A DNA stretch of 64,000 nt, taken from positions 1,302,001 to 1,366,000 of the forward strand of contig NZ_JAIEZQ010000002.1 of NCBI RefSeq assembly GCF_019679455.1, given 5' to 3'. This DNA is from Nocardioides jiangsuensis. GTDB lineage: Bacteria > Actinomycetota > Actinomycetes > Propionibacteriales > Nocardioidaceae. A model generated the notes under the pieces. It searched no databases and had not been told where the DNA came from. It worked only from the letters and a program-made list of their open reading frames with translations. The translations under genes and the position numbers were made by a program. Below, piece after piece: positions 54,016-62,374 of this stretch; position 1 is the stretch's first letter, and each line of letters starts with the position of its first letter.

Positions 54016-55653
54016 ATGCCTCGAGTCCCGGCCCAGGAGCCGCACCTGCCCAACGACAGCGAGCGGGCCGTGTGGCGGGCGCTGTGCGAGCAGGCGGGGG
54101 ACGACGACCTGCTGATGGCCGACGTCCGGGTGACCCACCGCGGCGAGGATTACGAGGTCGACGCGCTGGTCTGCTTCGCCGGGCTCGGCGTGGTGGCGGT
54201 GGAGGTCAAGGGCCGCGGCATCCGGTACGACGGGGACCGGTGGACGATCCCGCGTGGCGGCCGCCGGGTCGACGTGGACCCGGTGGGCCAGGCGCGGAAC
54301 GGGATGTACGCCGTTCGCGACTCGCTCTACCGCGACCGCCGGTGGGGCGACCGCACCCGGATCCGGTTCGGGCACGCGGTGGTGCTGCCGTTCGACTCGG
54401 TGGGCGAGGACTTCGAGCTGCCGCACTGCCCGCGGTGGCGGATCGTGGACCGCGGGCAGATGCCCGACCTGGTGGCCTCGCTGCGCGGCGTGCTGGAGCG
54501 GCAGGAGAACGCGTACCGCGTGGCGGACCTCGACGACCTCGACACCATCGACGAGTGGCGCTACGGCCGGATGCCGCTGCAGCGTGACCTGCTTGTGCTC
54601 GCGGACGACCGGGAGGCGGAGGCGGAGCGGCTGACCCAGGACCAGGGGGCGCTGCTCGACGCGATCCGGCTGCTGCCGCGCGCGGAGGTACGCGGTGGCC
54701 CGGGCAGCGGGAAGACGTGGCTGGCGATGGAGCAGGGGCGGCGGCTCACGCGCAGCGGGCAGCGGGTCGCGCTGCTGTGCTACTCGCGGGGCCTGGCGTC
54801 GTACCTGCAACGGCGCTGTGACGGGCTGTCGTACAAGTCGCGGCCGGCGTACATCGGCACGTTCCACGGGCTCGGGCACTCGTGGGGTGCGGAGGTCGGG
54901 TCGGACACCGACTACTGGGAGCAGGTGCTGCCGGCGCGGATGGTCGACCTGGCGGCAGGGCTCCCCGAGGGGCAGCGGTTCGACGCGGTGGTCGTCGACG
55001 AGGTGCAGGACTTCGCCGACACATGGTGGGACGCGTTGCTCGCGGCGCTCAAGGACCCCGACACCGGCGGGATCTACGTGTTCTCCGACGAGGGGCAGCG
55101 GGTGTTCGCCCGGTTCGGCGACACGCCCGTGCCGATGCCGACGCTGCTGCTGGACCAGAACCTGCGCAACACACGGCAGATCGCCGAGACGTTCCAGTCG
55201 CTCGGCACGACACGGATGCGCGCCGTGGGCGGCGACGGGCCGCGGGTGCGGTTCGTCGAGTGCAGCGCGGAGGAGGCGTGCGACGCCGCCGACGAGGAGG
55301 TCGACCGGCTGCTCGACACGTGGCGGCACGAGGACGTCGCGCTGCTGACGACGGGGTCGCGGCACCCGTACCAGGCGCACCTGCAGGAGAGCCTGGGGCA
55401 GGACGGGTACTGGGACACCTACTGGGACAAGGACGAGGTGTTCTACGGCCACGTGCTCGGGTTCAAGGGACTGGAGCGGCGGTGCGTCGTGCTCGCGTTG
55501 AACGAGTCGTCGCCGCGGGAGCGGTCGCGGGAGCGGCTGTACGTCGGGATGTCGCGCGCCACCGACCTGCTCGTCGTGTGCGGAGAGCCGGACTTCGTCC
55601 GGGAGGTGGCTGGGGAGGCCACGCTGCGCAAGCTCCGCGAGTCGGCCACGTGA
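54016..55653 (+). CDS. NERD domain / UvrD-like (superfamily 1) helicase
   Basis: A 545-residue protein. An N-terminal NERD nuclease-related domain (about 10-130) has the acidic-Lys strand VVAVEVKGRG. A compact SF1 helicase core follows: Walker A GGPGSGKT (227-234), Walker B VVVDEVQDFAD, LDQNLRNTRQIA, and the C-terminal YVGMSRATDLLVV motif. DNA processing or repair is likely; related fusions also occur in defence loci. ATG 54016 is chosen because CATGAT (54003-54008) lies 7 nt before it and overlaps earlier ATGs. The EEP gene starts inside its stop codon. Confidence 0.85.
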   Translation: MPRVPAQEPHLPNDSERAVWRALCEQAGDDDLLMADVRVTHRGEDYEVDALVCFAGLGVVAVEVKGRGIRYDGDRWTIPRGGRRVDVDPVGQARNGMYAVRDSLYRDRRWGDRTRIRFGHAVVLPFDSVGEDFELPHCPRWRIVDRGQMPDLVASLRGVLERQENAYRVADLDDLDTIDEWRYGRMPLQRDLLVLADDREAEAERLTQDQGALLDAIRLLPRAEVRGGPGSGKTWLAMEQGRRLTRSGQRVALLCYSRGLASYLQRRCDGLSYKSRPAYIGTFHGLGHSWGAEVGSDTDYWEQVLPARMVDLAAGLPEGQRFDAVVVDEVQDFADTWWDALLAALKDPDTGGIYVFSDEGQRVFARFGDTPVPMPTLLLDQNLRNTRQIAETFQSLGTTRMRAVGGDGPRVRFVECSAEEACDAADEEVDRLLDTWRHEDVALLTTGSRHPYQAHLQESLGQDGYWDTYWDKDEVFYGHVLGFKGLERRCVVLALNESSPRERSRERLYVGMSRATDLLVVCGEPDFVREVAGEATLRKLRESAT

Positions 55654-56711
55654 GCGACGGTGCTCGTCCGCGGCTGCGGGTGGCGACGTACAACGTCTAC
55701 CTCGGCGCGGACCTCAGCCTGATGTTCGGCGTGGTGGACGCCGAGGGGCTGCTGCGCCAGGCGCGTGTCGTACGCGACCAGCTCGCCGCGACGGACTTCC
55801 CGGCGCGCGCGGAGGTGATCGCCCGGCTGCTGGTCCGCGAGGAGGTGGACGTGGTCGGGCTGCAGGAGGTGGCGCAGTGGTCGTCGGCGGTGATGTCCGA
55901 GGGGGCGGACGGGCCGGCGGAGTCGGCGGTGTGGCTGGACTTCCTCGGCGAGCTGGAGGCCGCGCTCGCGGGCGTCGGGGCGCCGTATGACGCGTACGCG
56001 TGCGACGCGAACTTCCGGGGGAGCGCGGCCGTCTCGGGCAGCGAGGTGATGTCGGTGCTCGGGCACAACGTGGTGCTGGTGCGGCGTGACCGGGGGATCG
56101 TGGTCGAGGACGCGCGGACGGGTGGCTTCGTCTCGGCGCTGGACATCAGCACGGGGATGGAAGGGCTGACGTTCAACGTCGCCCGGGGTTGGGGTTGGGT
56201 CGACCTGCGGGTGGGCTCGCCCGGTGCTGGTGCAGGTGCAGGTGCGGGTGCTGGCGGTGGGGCCGGCGGTGGGGCCGGCGGTGGCGGTGGGGCCGGCGTT
56301 GGGGCGCGGTTGCGTTTCGTGAACACGCACACCGAGGCGTACGACGAGCCGACCCGCAACGCCCAGCGCGACGAGCTCGTGGCCGCGGTGGGGGAGCCGG
56401 GCTTCCCTGTCGTGGTGGCCGGTGACTTCAACGCCGTACCCGAGCGGATCGGGATGCCGACGCCGTACGTCGACGCGTGGGTGGTCGGGCACGGTGAGGG
56501 GCTGGGGATGACCAGTGGGCAGTCGGCCGAGCTCGGGAACGACGACAGCGCGCTGGGGGTGCGCATCGACTACCTGTGGGTGCGTGACGCCTCTGTCGAG
56601 GCCTGCTGGGTGGTCGGTGACCGTCCCGAGGATCGCGCGACGCACCGGGGGACCGGCGTACGACTGTGGCCGTCGGACCACGCGTGCGTCATCGCGGACG
56701 TCCTGCTCTGA
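55650..56711 (+). CDS. endonuclease/exonuclease/phosphatase (EEP) family protein with Gly/Ala insertion
   Basis: A 353-residue EEP-fold phosphodiesterase. Motifs are VATYNVYLG, DVVGLQE (metal-binding Glu), FVNTHTEAY, VVAGDFNAVPE, RIDYLWV and the catalytic SDHACVIAD. A low-complexity insert of Gly/Ala (about residues 191-219) interrupts the fold between two strands, encoded by GGTGCN and GGCGGTGGGGCC repeats (56224-56307). The GTG start overlaps the helicase stop (GTGA), so the two are coupled. Substrate may be nucleic acid, sphingolipid or phosphate ester; unknown. Confidence 0.85.
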   Translation: MSDGARPRLRVATYNVYLGADLSLMFGVVDAEGLLRQARVVRDQLAATDFPARAEVIARLLVREEVDVVGLQEVAQWSSAVMSEGADGPAESAVWLDFLGELEAALAGVGAPYDAYACDANFRGSAAVSGSEVMSVLGHNVVLVRRDRGIVVEDARTGGFVSALDISTGMEGLTFNVARGWGWVDLRVGSPGAGAGAGAGAGGGAGGGAGGGGGAGVGARLRFVNTHTEAYDEPTRNAQRDELVAAVGEPGFPVVVAGDFNAVPERIGMPTPYVDAWVVGHGEGLGMTSGQSAELGNDDSALGVRIDYLWVRDASVEACWVVGDRPEDRATHRGTGVRLWPSDHACVIADVLL

Positions 56712-56798
56712 CGCGGCCACGCGGGACGTCGCGGCGGTGGCAGGACCGGCGCCGGCGTGGCGCGTGCCGGTTGACGCCTGGGGCTTGGCCCGTCGTCG

Positions 56799-56880
56799 CC
56801 GGGCCCCGGTGGGCGACGGCCGCTGTCTCCGGGCCCCGGCGGTCGGCGGCCGCTGTCTCCGGGCTCCGGCGGGCGAGCAG
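56799..56880 (+). repeat. 30-bp tandem repeat, about 2.7 copies
   Basis: Units begin CCGGGCCCCGG and end GCCGCTGTCT at 56799-56828 and 56829-56858, with a partial third copy. They lie between the EEP gene and the DUF222 pseudogene. No convincing coding frame; not a CRISPR (no spacers). Confidence 0.75.
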
Positions 56881-56930
56881 ACTGGTAGAGGAATGAAGCG
56901 TTCGTTCCGCGGCGACCGATAGCTCGGAGG

Positions 56931-58779
56931 TTAGGCCGCGCCTTCGCTGATGATCAGGGCGAAGTGGGTCTCGAGCGGGGTGACCGTGGCGAGGCCGTCT
57001 TCGGTGGCGTCTCTCGCGCCGTCGGTGTGGTCGTTCTGGCCGGTGGCCGACTTGGTCCAGGGGTCGGTGACCTTGCGGGTGCCGGTGTGGTCGACCAGGT
57101 AGATCTGCCGTGGGGTGCGCGCCAGAGGTAGATGCCCGGGAAGGGCTGTTCGACGGCCCAGTTGCCGTGGGTGCGGACCCGGTGGTGGAACCGGCCGAGC
57201 GGGCCGAGGTTGTCCATCCCGGTCTGCCCTGCCGAGGCGGTGTGCCGGTAGGGCCGGGTGTGGTCGAGGTCCATCCGGCGGCTGGTGTTCGACGCGTACG
57301 GGAACACGTCGGCCGGGGTGCGCAGGTGCACCGCCTCGCGGAGCCGGTCGGGGACCTCGTAGGCGTCCACGGCCGCCTGGCCGGCGAGGTCGATCACCGG
57401 CTTGATGGTGAACCGGCTGGTGGGGCCGAGGAAGTCCCGGACGTACTGCGCGGAGACCGGTCCCTCGCCCTCCCAGCGGGCGACCCCGTGGCCGGTGGCC
57501 AGGGTGTGGTCGGTCAGGTGCACGTACAGGGTCACCGTGGGCAGCAGCCGGGCCCAGTCCACCCCCACCGCGTGCCCACGCCCGGCGGCCGGGTGAACGG
57601 CGACGGGTCACCTGTCGGCGGCGTCCCGCGCTCGCCTGGCGGTGACGCCGAGGCTGCCCGTGAGGCGGCGGTCCCGCAGGTGGGGCAGGGCAGAGCTCTC
57701 CCCTGGCCGGGCTCGGGTGGGTCGTCGGCGTCGTTCTCGCTCGGGTGCAGGTCGTGCTCACTCAGCCCCGGCGGCCCGGCATCCGGCCCAGACGTCGAGT
57801 CCGACCCTGAATCCGGGGTGGTGCTGGATGTCGGACCAGACGCCGGGTCGTCGAACGGCAGTGGCTCGTCCTGATCACCGAGCGAACCACCGAGACTCGG
57901 GCCGACTGGACGGGGAGGCGGACCACCCGCAGCGGAGGCCGGTTCCGAGCTCGTGCCCGCGGCGGGGGTGGTCTCACGTCTGCTGTGGGCGTGCTTGTAG
58001 GCGGTCAGCAGCTCGACGGCCTGGACCGGGTTGGCGAGCAGCAACATCGCCTTCACCCGCAGCTCGTCCGCGTTCTCGGTCTCCCCGAGCGCCCGCAGCG
58101 CCTGGCACAGGTAGTCCAAGGTGGCGTCGATCCTCGTGATCACCGCCGCGGTGGACCTCACGTACAGCGTCTTCTGGCCGTGCTCGTTGGACCGGCCGAC
58201 CTTCGCGAACTGCTCCGCCGCGGCCGCGGCCTCCCGCGCCGCCGCCGCCTCCGGGTCCGCCTCCACGACCCGGGCCTCGAGCACCGTCTCGAACCTCGAC
58301 CACGACAGCCGGCCGTCGGCGTACTCCGCCACCCCGGCGTCGACGAACAACGCCTGCTCGGGTGTCAGGTCCCGGGTCGCCACCGCGACCTTCCGCGCCA
58401 CCCACGTCGCCACCTCACACGCCATCACCCGGGCCCACAGCCGGGGCAGCCGGTGCCGCACGTCGAGCACGTCGGCCAGCAACGCCCGGGCGGCGTAGCT
58501 GGAGATCTCCAGCTCCCCGGCCACCTCGGAGGCGGCGAACTCCCGCACCAGCGGCGTCCCCACCCCACCCAGGGACACCGCCCGCTCCATCCCGGTGAAC
58601 ACCCGCCCTGCCCGGCCCGCACTCGCTGGGGTCCGCTGCACCGAGTCGGCGTGGCACAGGTCCGCGAAGTGCGCCACCAGCAAGAACACGTCCCGCTCCG
58701 CCTCCACCCGGACCCGACGCAACCGCGCCAGCGACGCCAGCGTCCCCGCCGCGTCGTGGTCCTCGATCACCGCCTCCAT
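56931..58779 (-). pseudogene. DUF222-HNH gene, second copy, frameshifted
   Basis: Starting at ATG 58779 the frame matches the intact copy at 4895-6877 through DUF222 and the linker. Near 57568-57595 about 40 bases of the intact gene are missing and the frame shifts; the HNH part continues in a second frame to about 57107. There one further base is missing (CGGCAGATC against CGGCAGCATC), moving the last 60 codons to a third frame ending at 56931. The HNH motif DHTRPYRH and NLGPLGRFHHR is intact but split from the N-terminus. Two independent lesions make a sequencing error less likely. The N-terminal 416 residues could still be made. Confidence 0.85.
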
Positions 58780-58820
58780 CACCCCAACCTACGACCGACC
58801 ACCGACACTTTCCGGCCACC
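56931..58820 (-). repeat. inverted-repeat partner B (DUF222-HNH locus)
   Basis: Reverse-complement partner of 4854-6877. Similarity starts at the same GGTGGCCGG point upstream of the gene and ends at the stop codon. Recombination between the two would invert about 50 kb. Confidence 0.85.
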
Positions 58821-59187
58821 GAAGAGCAGCCGGATCACCGGCTGTGCAAGGAGCGTCCGGCACGCAGGGATGGGCCCGCAGCTCGGCCATGAGGCTGCTC
58901 ACTCGTCTCAGGCGAGGCCGGCGTTCTCGTGCGCCTTCGCCAGGACGGTGCGGTCAGCACGTGGGCCAGGCGGCGGCGGTGGTCGAGCCTGATTCGGTGA
59001 CGCTGACGGCGGGTCACCTTCCATGGTCGCGTGCAGCCTCGAGCGCAGCGAGAGGTCCATGCCGGCTACCAACTCACCGTCGTCGACCAGGTCGGGCTGA
59101 CGCCGGGTGCGTGCGTCGCATCCGCAGTAAGCGCGGCGAGCGAGCCCCCCCGGGGGTCATCGTCGCCAGGTACGCAGTCGCGGCTGC
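58821..59187. other. 367-bp gap without a supported gene
   Basis: Between the DUF222 pseudogene promoter side and arfB. Open frames here have no ribosome site or family resemblance; I see no hairpin with a T tract, and no repeat shared with the first DUF222 locus beyond 58820. Confidence 0.45.
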
Positions 59188-59610
59188 TCAGTCGGCGGGA
59201 CGGCGGCGCATCGCCTTCACGTCACTGCGTCGCTTCTTGCCGGCCAGCCTTCGCTCCTTCGAGCCGCGGGTCGGCTTCGTCGGCCTGCGCTTCGGCGCGG
59301 GCGGCCGGAACGCGTCCGTCAGTAGCTCGGCCAGCCGGGCACGAGCGGCCTCGCGGTTGCGGTGCTGCGACCGGTACTCCGACGCCGCGATGGTCACCCG
59401 ACCCTCGGAGAGGCGGTGGTTCAGACGCGCCAGCGCACGCGACCGCAGGTGCTCCGGAACCGACGGGGATCCACCGAGGTCGAAGGTGAGCTCCACCCGG
59501 CTGTCGGCCGTGTTCACCGACTGCCCGCCGGGACCGCTCGACCGGCTGAAGCGCCAGGCCAGCTCGCCTTCCGGGATCTCGACACTGGCCGCGCGCAGCC
59601 CGCCCCTCAC
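59188..59610 (-). CDS. arfB: ArfB-type peptidyl-tRNA hydrolase (ribosome rescue)
   Basis: A 140-residue release-factor-like protein with the catalytic GGQ in SSGPGGQSVNTADSRVEL and a basic C-terminal tail (KERRLAGKKRRSDVKAMRRR) of the kind that enters the empty mRNA channel. It would free ribosomes stalled on truncated mRNA. GTG 59610 has GGGGAC upstream and lies inside a 20-bp tandem repeat (59601-59660). It follows the PfkB kinase gene by 36 nt on the same strand. Confidence 0.92.
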   Translation of the reverse strand: MRGGLRAASVEIPEGELAWRFSRSSGPGGQSVNTADSRVELTFDLGGSPSVPEHLRSRALARLNHRLSEGRVTIAASEYRSQHRNREAARARLAELLTDAFRPPAPKRRPTKPTRGSKERRLAGKKRRSDVKAMRRRPAD

Positions 59611-59660
59611 CGGGCGTCCCCGCCCCTCATCGGGCGTCCCCGCGACTCACGGGGTGTCCT
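59601..59660. repeat. 20-bp tandem triplet spanning arfB start and kinase stop
   Basis: Units on the plus strand: CGCCCCTCACCGGGCGTCCC (59601), CGCCCCTCATCGGGCGTCCC (59621) and a degenerate third (59641, 15 of 20 matching). The arfB GTG is in the first and the kinase stop in the third. Confidence 0.8.
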
Positions 59661-60699
59661 GCTGGAGGACGGTGTGCGGCTGCGCGCCGACTGCCGCGAT
59701 GCACCGCGCCGCGGACTCCATCGCCAGGTCGGCGCGGCCCATCAGGAAGCCCGCCGCCAGGGCGTCGCCGGCGCCGGTGACGTCGCGGACCGGGCCCGGC
59801 ACCGGCGCACGGTGGTCGCCGACCCCGTCGATCACGAACGTGCAGCCGGCGGCCCCCTGCTTGAGCACCAGTACCGCGGTGCCTCCGGCGCCGAACCCCG
59901 AAACACGCTCCCCGGCGACGCCGTCGAGCCCTCCCGCTGCAGCACCCGGACCCGCTGCAGCAGCCAGACCCGCCGCAGCACCCGGACCCGCCACAGCACC
60001 CGGAGGCACCGCCGCACCCGGACCCGCCGCAGCACCCGGAGGCGCCGCCGCACCCGGACGCGCCGCCGCCCCGGCGCCGGTGCCGTCGTCAGCGCCTGTC
60101 GGTACGGCGTTGGTCGCCGCCCACTCGTGCTCGTTCGCGAACACCACCGACGGGCGCAGCGCCTGCCACAGCTCGCGGAACCGTGCGGCGCCGTACGCGG
60201 TGATCATCGCTCCGGACGACAGGTCCACCGCCACCCGTGTCCCGGCCTCCCGCGCCGTGGCCGCGACCTGGAGGATCGGCTTCGGGTCCGGTGCCCGCAG
60301 CAGCGCGTAGCCCGACACGAACAGCCAGTCGGCGCCGTCCAGCCACGGACCGGGCACCACCGCGTCGAGCCAGTCGCTGGAACCGGGGTCGGAGGCGAGG
60401 GACCGGTACCCGCTCGCGACCAGCGACATCACTGTCCCGGCCAGGCCTGTCAGCGGACCGTGCACCTCGATCCCCGCGGCCTGGAGCGACTCGTCCACGA
60501 GCCGTCCCGGGCCGGTCTCCGCGCGTGGCCCGAACAGCCGGGCACGGCCGCCGAGCGCCTGCACCCACGCGGCGACGTTCGCGGCCTGACCCCCGGCCGA
60601 GAACGTGATGTGCGCGGGGGTGTCGTCGTCCGGGACGAGTCCACCGGGCACGTCGACGATGACGTCGAGCATGATGTCGCCCAGACACGAGACCAGCAC
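59647..60699 (-). CDS. PfkB family carbohydrate kinase, probable pseudouridine kinase
   Basis: A 350-residue PfkB kinase. The N-terminal GDIMLDVIVDV, the substrate glycine motif FSAGGQAANVAAW and the C-terminal catalytic DVTGAGDALAAGF are intact. Divergence from psuG suggests that it phosphorylates pseudouridine at the 5' position. Residues about 208-255 are an insertion of PGAAAx hexapeptides encoded by eight 18-bp repeats (59933-60076), probably a flexible surface loop. GTG 60699 is preferred because GGGAGGTGG lies 5 nt upstream; GTG 60726 would overlap the psuG -10-like hexamer. Confidence 0.82.
   Translation of the reverse strand: MLVSCLGDIMLDVIVDVPGGLVPDDDTPAHITFSAGGQAANVAAWVQALGGRARLFGPRAETGPGRLVDESLQAAGIEVHGPLTGLAGTVMSLVASGYRSLASDPGSSDWLDAVVPGPWLDGADWLFVSGYALLRAPDPKPILQVAATAREAGTRVAVDLSSGAMITAYGAARFRELWQALRPSVVFANEHEWAATNAVPTGADDGTGAGAAARPGAAAPPGAAAGPGAAVPPGAVAGPGAAAGLAAAAGPGAAAGGLDGVAGERVSGFGAGGTAVLVLKQGAAGCTFVIDGVGDHRAPVPGPVRDVTGAGDALAAGFLMGRADLAMESAARCIAAVGAQPHTVLQQDTP
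59933..60076. repeat. 18-bp in-frame minisatellite, 8 copies
   Basis: Eight contiguous 18-bp units (plus-strand type CCCGCCGCAGCACCCGGA, with GGC-starting variants in units 5 and 7) lie inside the PfkB gene. Copy-number change would keep the frame. Confidence 0.88.
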
Positions 60700-60735
60700 C
60701 GCGCCACCTCCCTCCGTCTCCGGCACAATGCCCGG

Positions 60736-61644
60736 ATGACCGTTCCTCTCGAGCTCTCCGCCGAGGTATCCGACGCTATTGCATCAGGCCAGGGTGTCGT
60801 GGCGTTGGAGTCCACGATCATCAGCCACGGGCTGCCGACCGAGACCAGCGCGCAGACCGCCCGGCAGATCGAGGAGGAGGTACGACGGACCGGCGCCGTG
60901 CCCGCCACCGTCGCGGTCGTCGACGGCACCGTGCACGTCGGCCTGTCCGACGACGAGCTGCTCCGGGTCGCGGAGGACGAGGACGTCGTGAAGGCGAGCA
61001 TCCGCGACCTCGGCGTGGTGATGGCACGCGGCGGCATGGGCGCGACCACGGTCGCGGCGACGTCGTACCTCGCCCACCTCGCGGGTATCCGGGTCTTCGC
61101 GACCGGCGGACTCGGGGGAGTGCACCGCGGCGCCCGCGAGACGTGGGACGAGTCAGCGGACCTCGCGGCCCTCGGCAGCGTCCCGATGACGGTGGTGTGC
61201 GCCGGCGTGAAGTCGATCCTCGACGTGGCCGCGACCCTGGAGCGGCTCGAGTCGCTGTCGGTGACCGTGCTGGGCTACCGCACCGACGTGTTCCCAGGCT
61301 TCTACGTCCGGGACACCGGTCTGCCGGTCCCGTGGCGGGTCGACGAGCCAGGCGAGGTCGCAGCGGTGATGCGCCAGCGTCACCGGCTCGGGCTGACCCA
61401 GGGGCTGGTCGTGGCGAACCCGATCGCCGAGGAGCACGAGCTCGACCCCGACCTGCACGAGCGCACCCTGGTTGCGGGGCTCGAGGCGGCGCAGCGGGCC
61501 GGGGTGACCGGGAAGGACGTCACGCCGTTCCTGCTGGCGTGGTTCCACGAGCGCACGGAGGGCGCGAGCCTGTGGGCCAACGTCGCGCTGGTGCTCTCGA
61601 ACGCGCGCCTCGCTGCGCAGATCGCCGTCGCCGGCCGCGTCTGA
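60736..61644 (+). CDS. psuG: pseudouridine-5'-phosphate glycosidase
   Basis: A 302-residue PsuG that splits pseudouridine 5'-phosphate into uracil and ribose 5-phosphate. The N-terminal VALESTIISHGLP (catalytic Glu region), KASIRDLGVVMARGGMGATTVA, the Schiff-base Lys in CAGVKSILD and the late ANPI segment are all present. Full length for the family. CACAAT (60724-60729) lies 6 nt before ATG 60736, indicating a leaderless transcript. It is divergent from the PfkB kinase; the two complete pseudouridine breakdown. Confidence 0.95.
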   Translation: MTVPLELSAEVSDAIASGQGVVALESTIISHGLPTETSAQTARQIEEEVRRTGAVPATVAVVDGTVHVGLSDDELLRVAEDEDVVKASIRDLGVVMARGGMGATTVAATSYLAHLAGIRVFATGGLGGVHRGARETWDESADLAALGSVPMTVVCAGVKSILDVAATLERLESLSVTVLGYRTDVFPGFYVRDTGLPVPWRVDEPGEVAAVMRQRHRLGLTQGLVVANPIAEEHELDPDLHERTLVAGLEAAQRAGVTGKDVTPFLLAWFHERTEGASLWANVALVLSNARLAAQIAVAGRV

Positions 61645-61699
61645 CGAGGGGGCCTGAACGGAGTAGGTGCGCCGGACCGGGAGCGCCTCACGGCGCGTG

Positions 61700-61721
61700 G
61701 CCGCTCGTAGCGGCTTATTTT
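61700..61721 (+). terminator. intrinsic terminator of psuG
   Basis: GCCGCT-CGT-AGCGGC followed directly by TTATTTT, 55 nt after the psuG stop. Confidence 0.85.
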
Positions 61722-61975
61722 GGGACCCGGGGCTGCCGCGGTCCGGCGCGTCACAGAGTCTACAAGCCATGGCCCCCGAGCCAACCCCGAACGGACGAGA
61801 CGGGCACCACGGACACCGTCCGCGCCCCGCAACGGCCCCGACGCGTCAGGCGGACCTAGACCGCTAGGGCACCGCCGAACGGCCCACCGGCGCCGCCCGA
61901 CGTGCCGTTCGGCCCTGTTCCGACACCCGCCCACGCCCCAACGCTGGTAGGTAGGGCAAGGGGAGTGGGGACTCG
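61722..61975. other. intergenic region with 10-bp perfect inverted repeat
   Basis: No supported gene. GCCGAACGGC (61874-61883) and GCCGTTCGGC (61904-61913) form a perfect 10-bp inverted repeat with a 20-nt loop, 60 bp upstream of the next gene. It could be an operator or a leader hairpin. Confidence 0.5.
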
Positions 61976-62362
61976 ATGAGACTAGACGTCCGAGACCTTC
62001 TGGCGACGGTCCTCGTCGCAGCCATCGGCATCCTCTACGTGGGGTACCTGGGGCACGGCCGCATGCCGTTCGCCCACGACACCCGGGGGATGGCGGCGAT
62101 GGGGTTAGCACTGGGGGTGACCGCGTTCGTCGTGGTCAGGAACGGCGACAAGTACGACCGGGTCGGACAGCTCGAGACCGGTCTCGCGGTGGTGGCCCTG
62201 GCGTTCGGCATGGGCGCCATGGTGCTGGCGGAGGGCACCGTCGCGGAGAACCTGCTGGCGGCGTACGTGGTGGTGCTGCTCGCCGTGTGGGGTCTCGAGC
62301 TGCTGGACCACGCGGGCCTGGTGCCGGGGCACGCCCCTCCGAAGGAGATGACCCGCACCTGA
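61976..62362 (+). CDS. small membrane protein, four helices
   Basis: A 128-residue protein with four hydrophobic segments (about 8-24, 39-55, 66-84 and 91-110) and a short polar C-terminus (PPKEMTRT). No family recognised. An AAGGGGAGTGGGG purine-rich ribosome site precedes ATG 61976. The inverted repeat at 61874-61913 may bear on its expression. Confidence 0.7.
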   Translation: MRLDVRDLLATVLVAAIGILYVGYLGHGRMPFAHDTRGMAAMGLALGVTAFVVVRNGDKYDRVGQLETGLAVVALAFGMGAMVLAEGTVAENLLAAYVVVLLAVWGLELLDHAGLVPGHAPPKEMTRT

Positions 62363-62374
62363 CCCCCGGCCAGC

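Noticed and set aside
49551-56711. HrpA, PemK-like, NERD-helicase and EEP genes together as a defence island
   Set aside because: HrpA is a housekeeping-type helicase, no antitoxin accompanies the PemK-like gene, and no mobile element borders the block; only the coupled NERD-EEP pair is kept as a finding.
56799-56880. Short repeats as a CRISPR array
   Set aside because: The units are directly contiguous without unique spacers, and no cas gene is present.
56666-56896. 76-codon frame over the 30-bp tandem repeat
   Set aside because: No ribosome site, Arg/Ala-rich translation and overlap with the EEP gene end; the repeat unit being a multiple of three is not enough.
61730-61800. Possible tRNA remnant after psuG
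   Set aside because: No cloverleaf with a plausible anticodon stem or TψC arm could be drawn.
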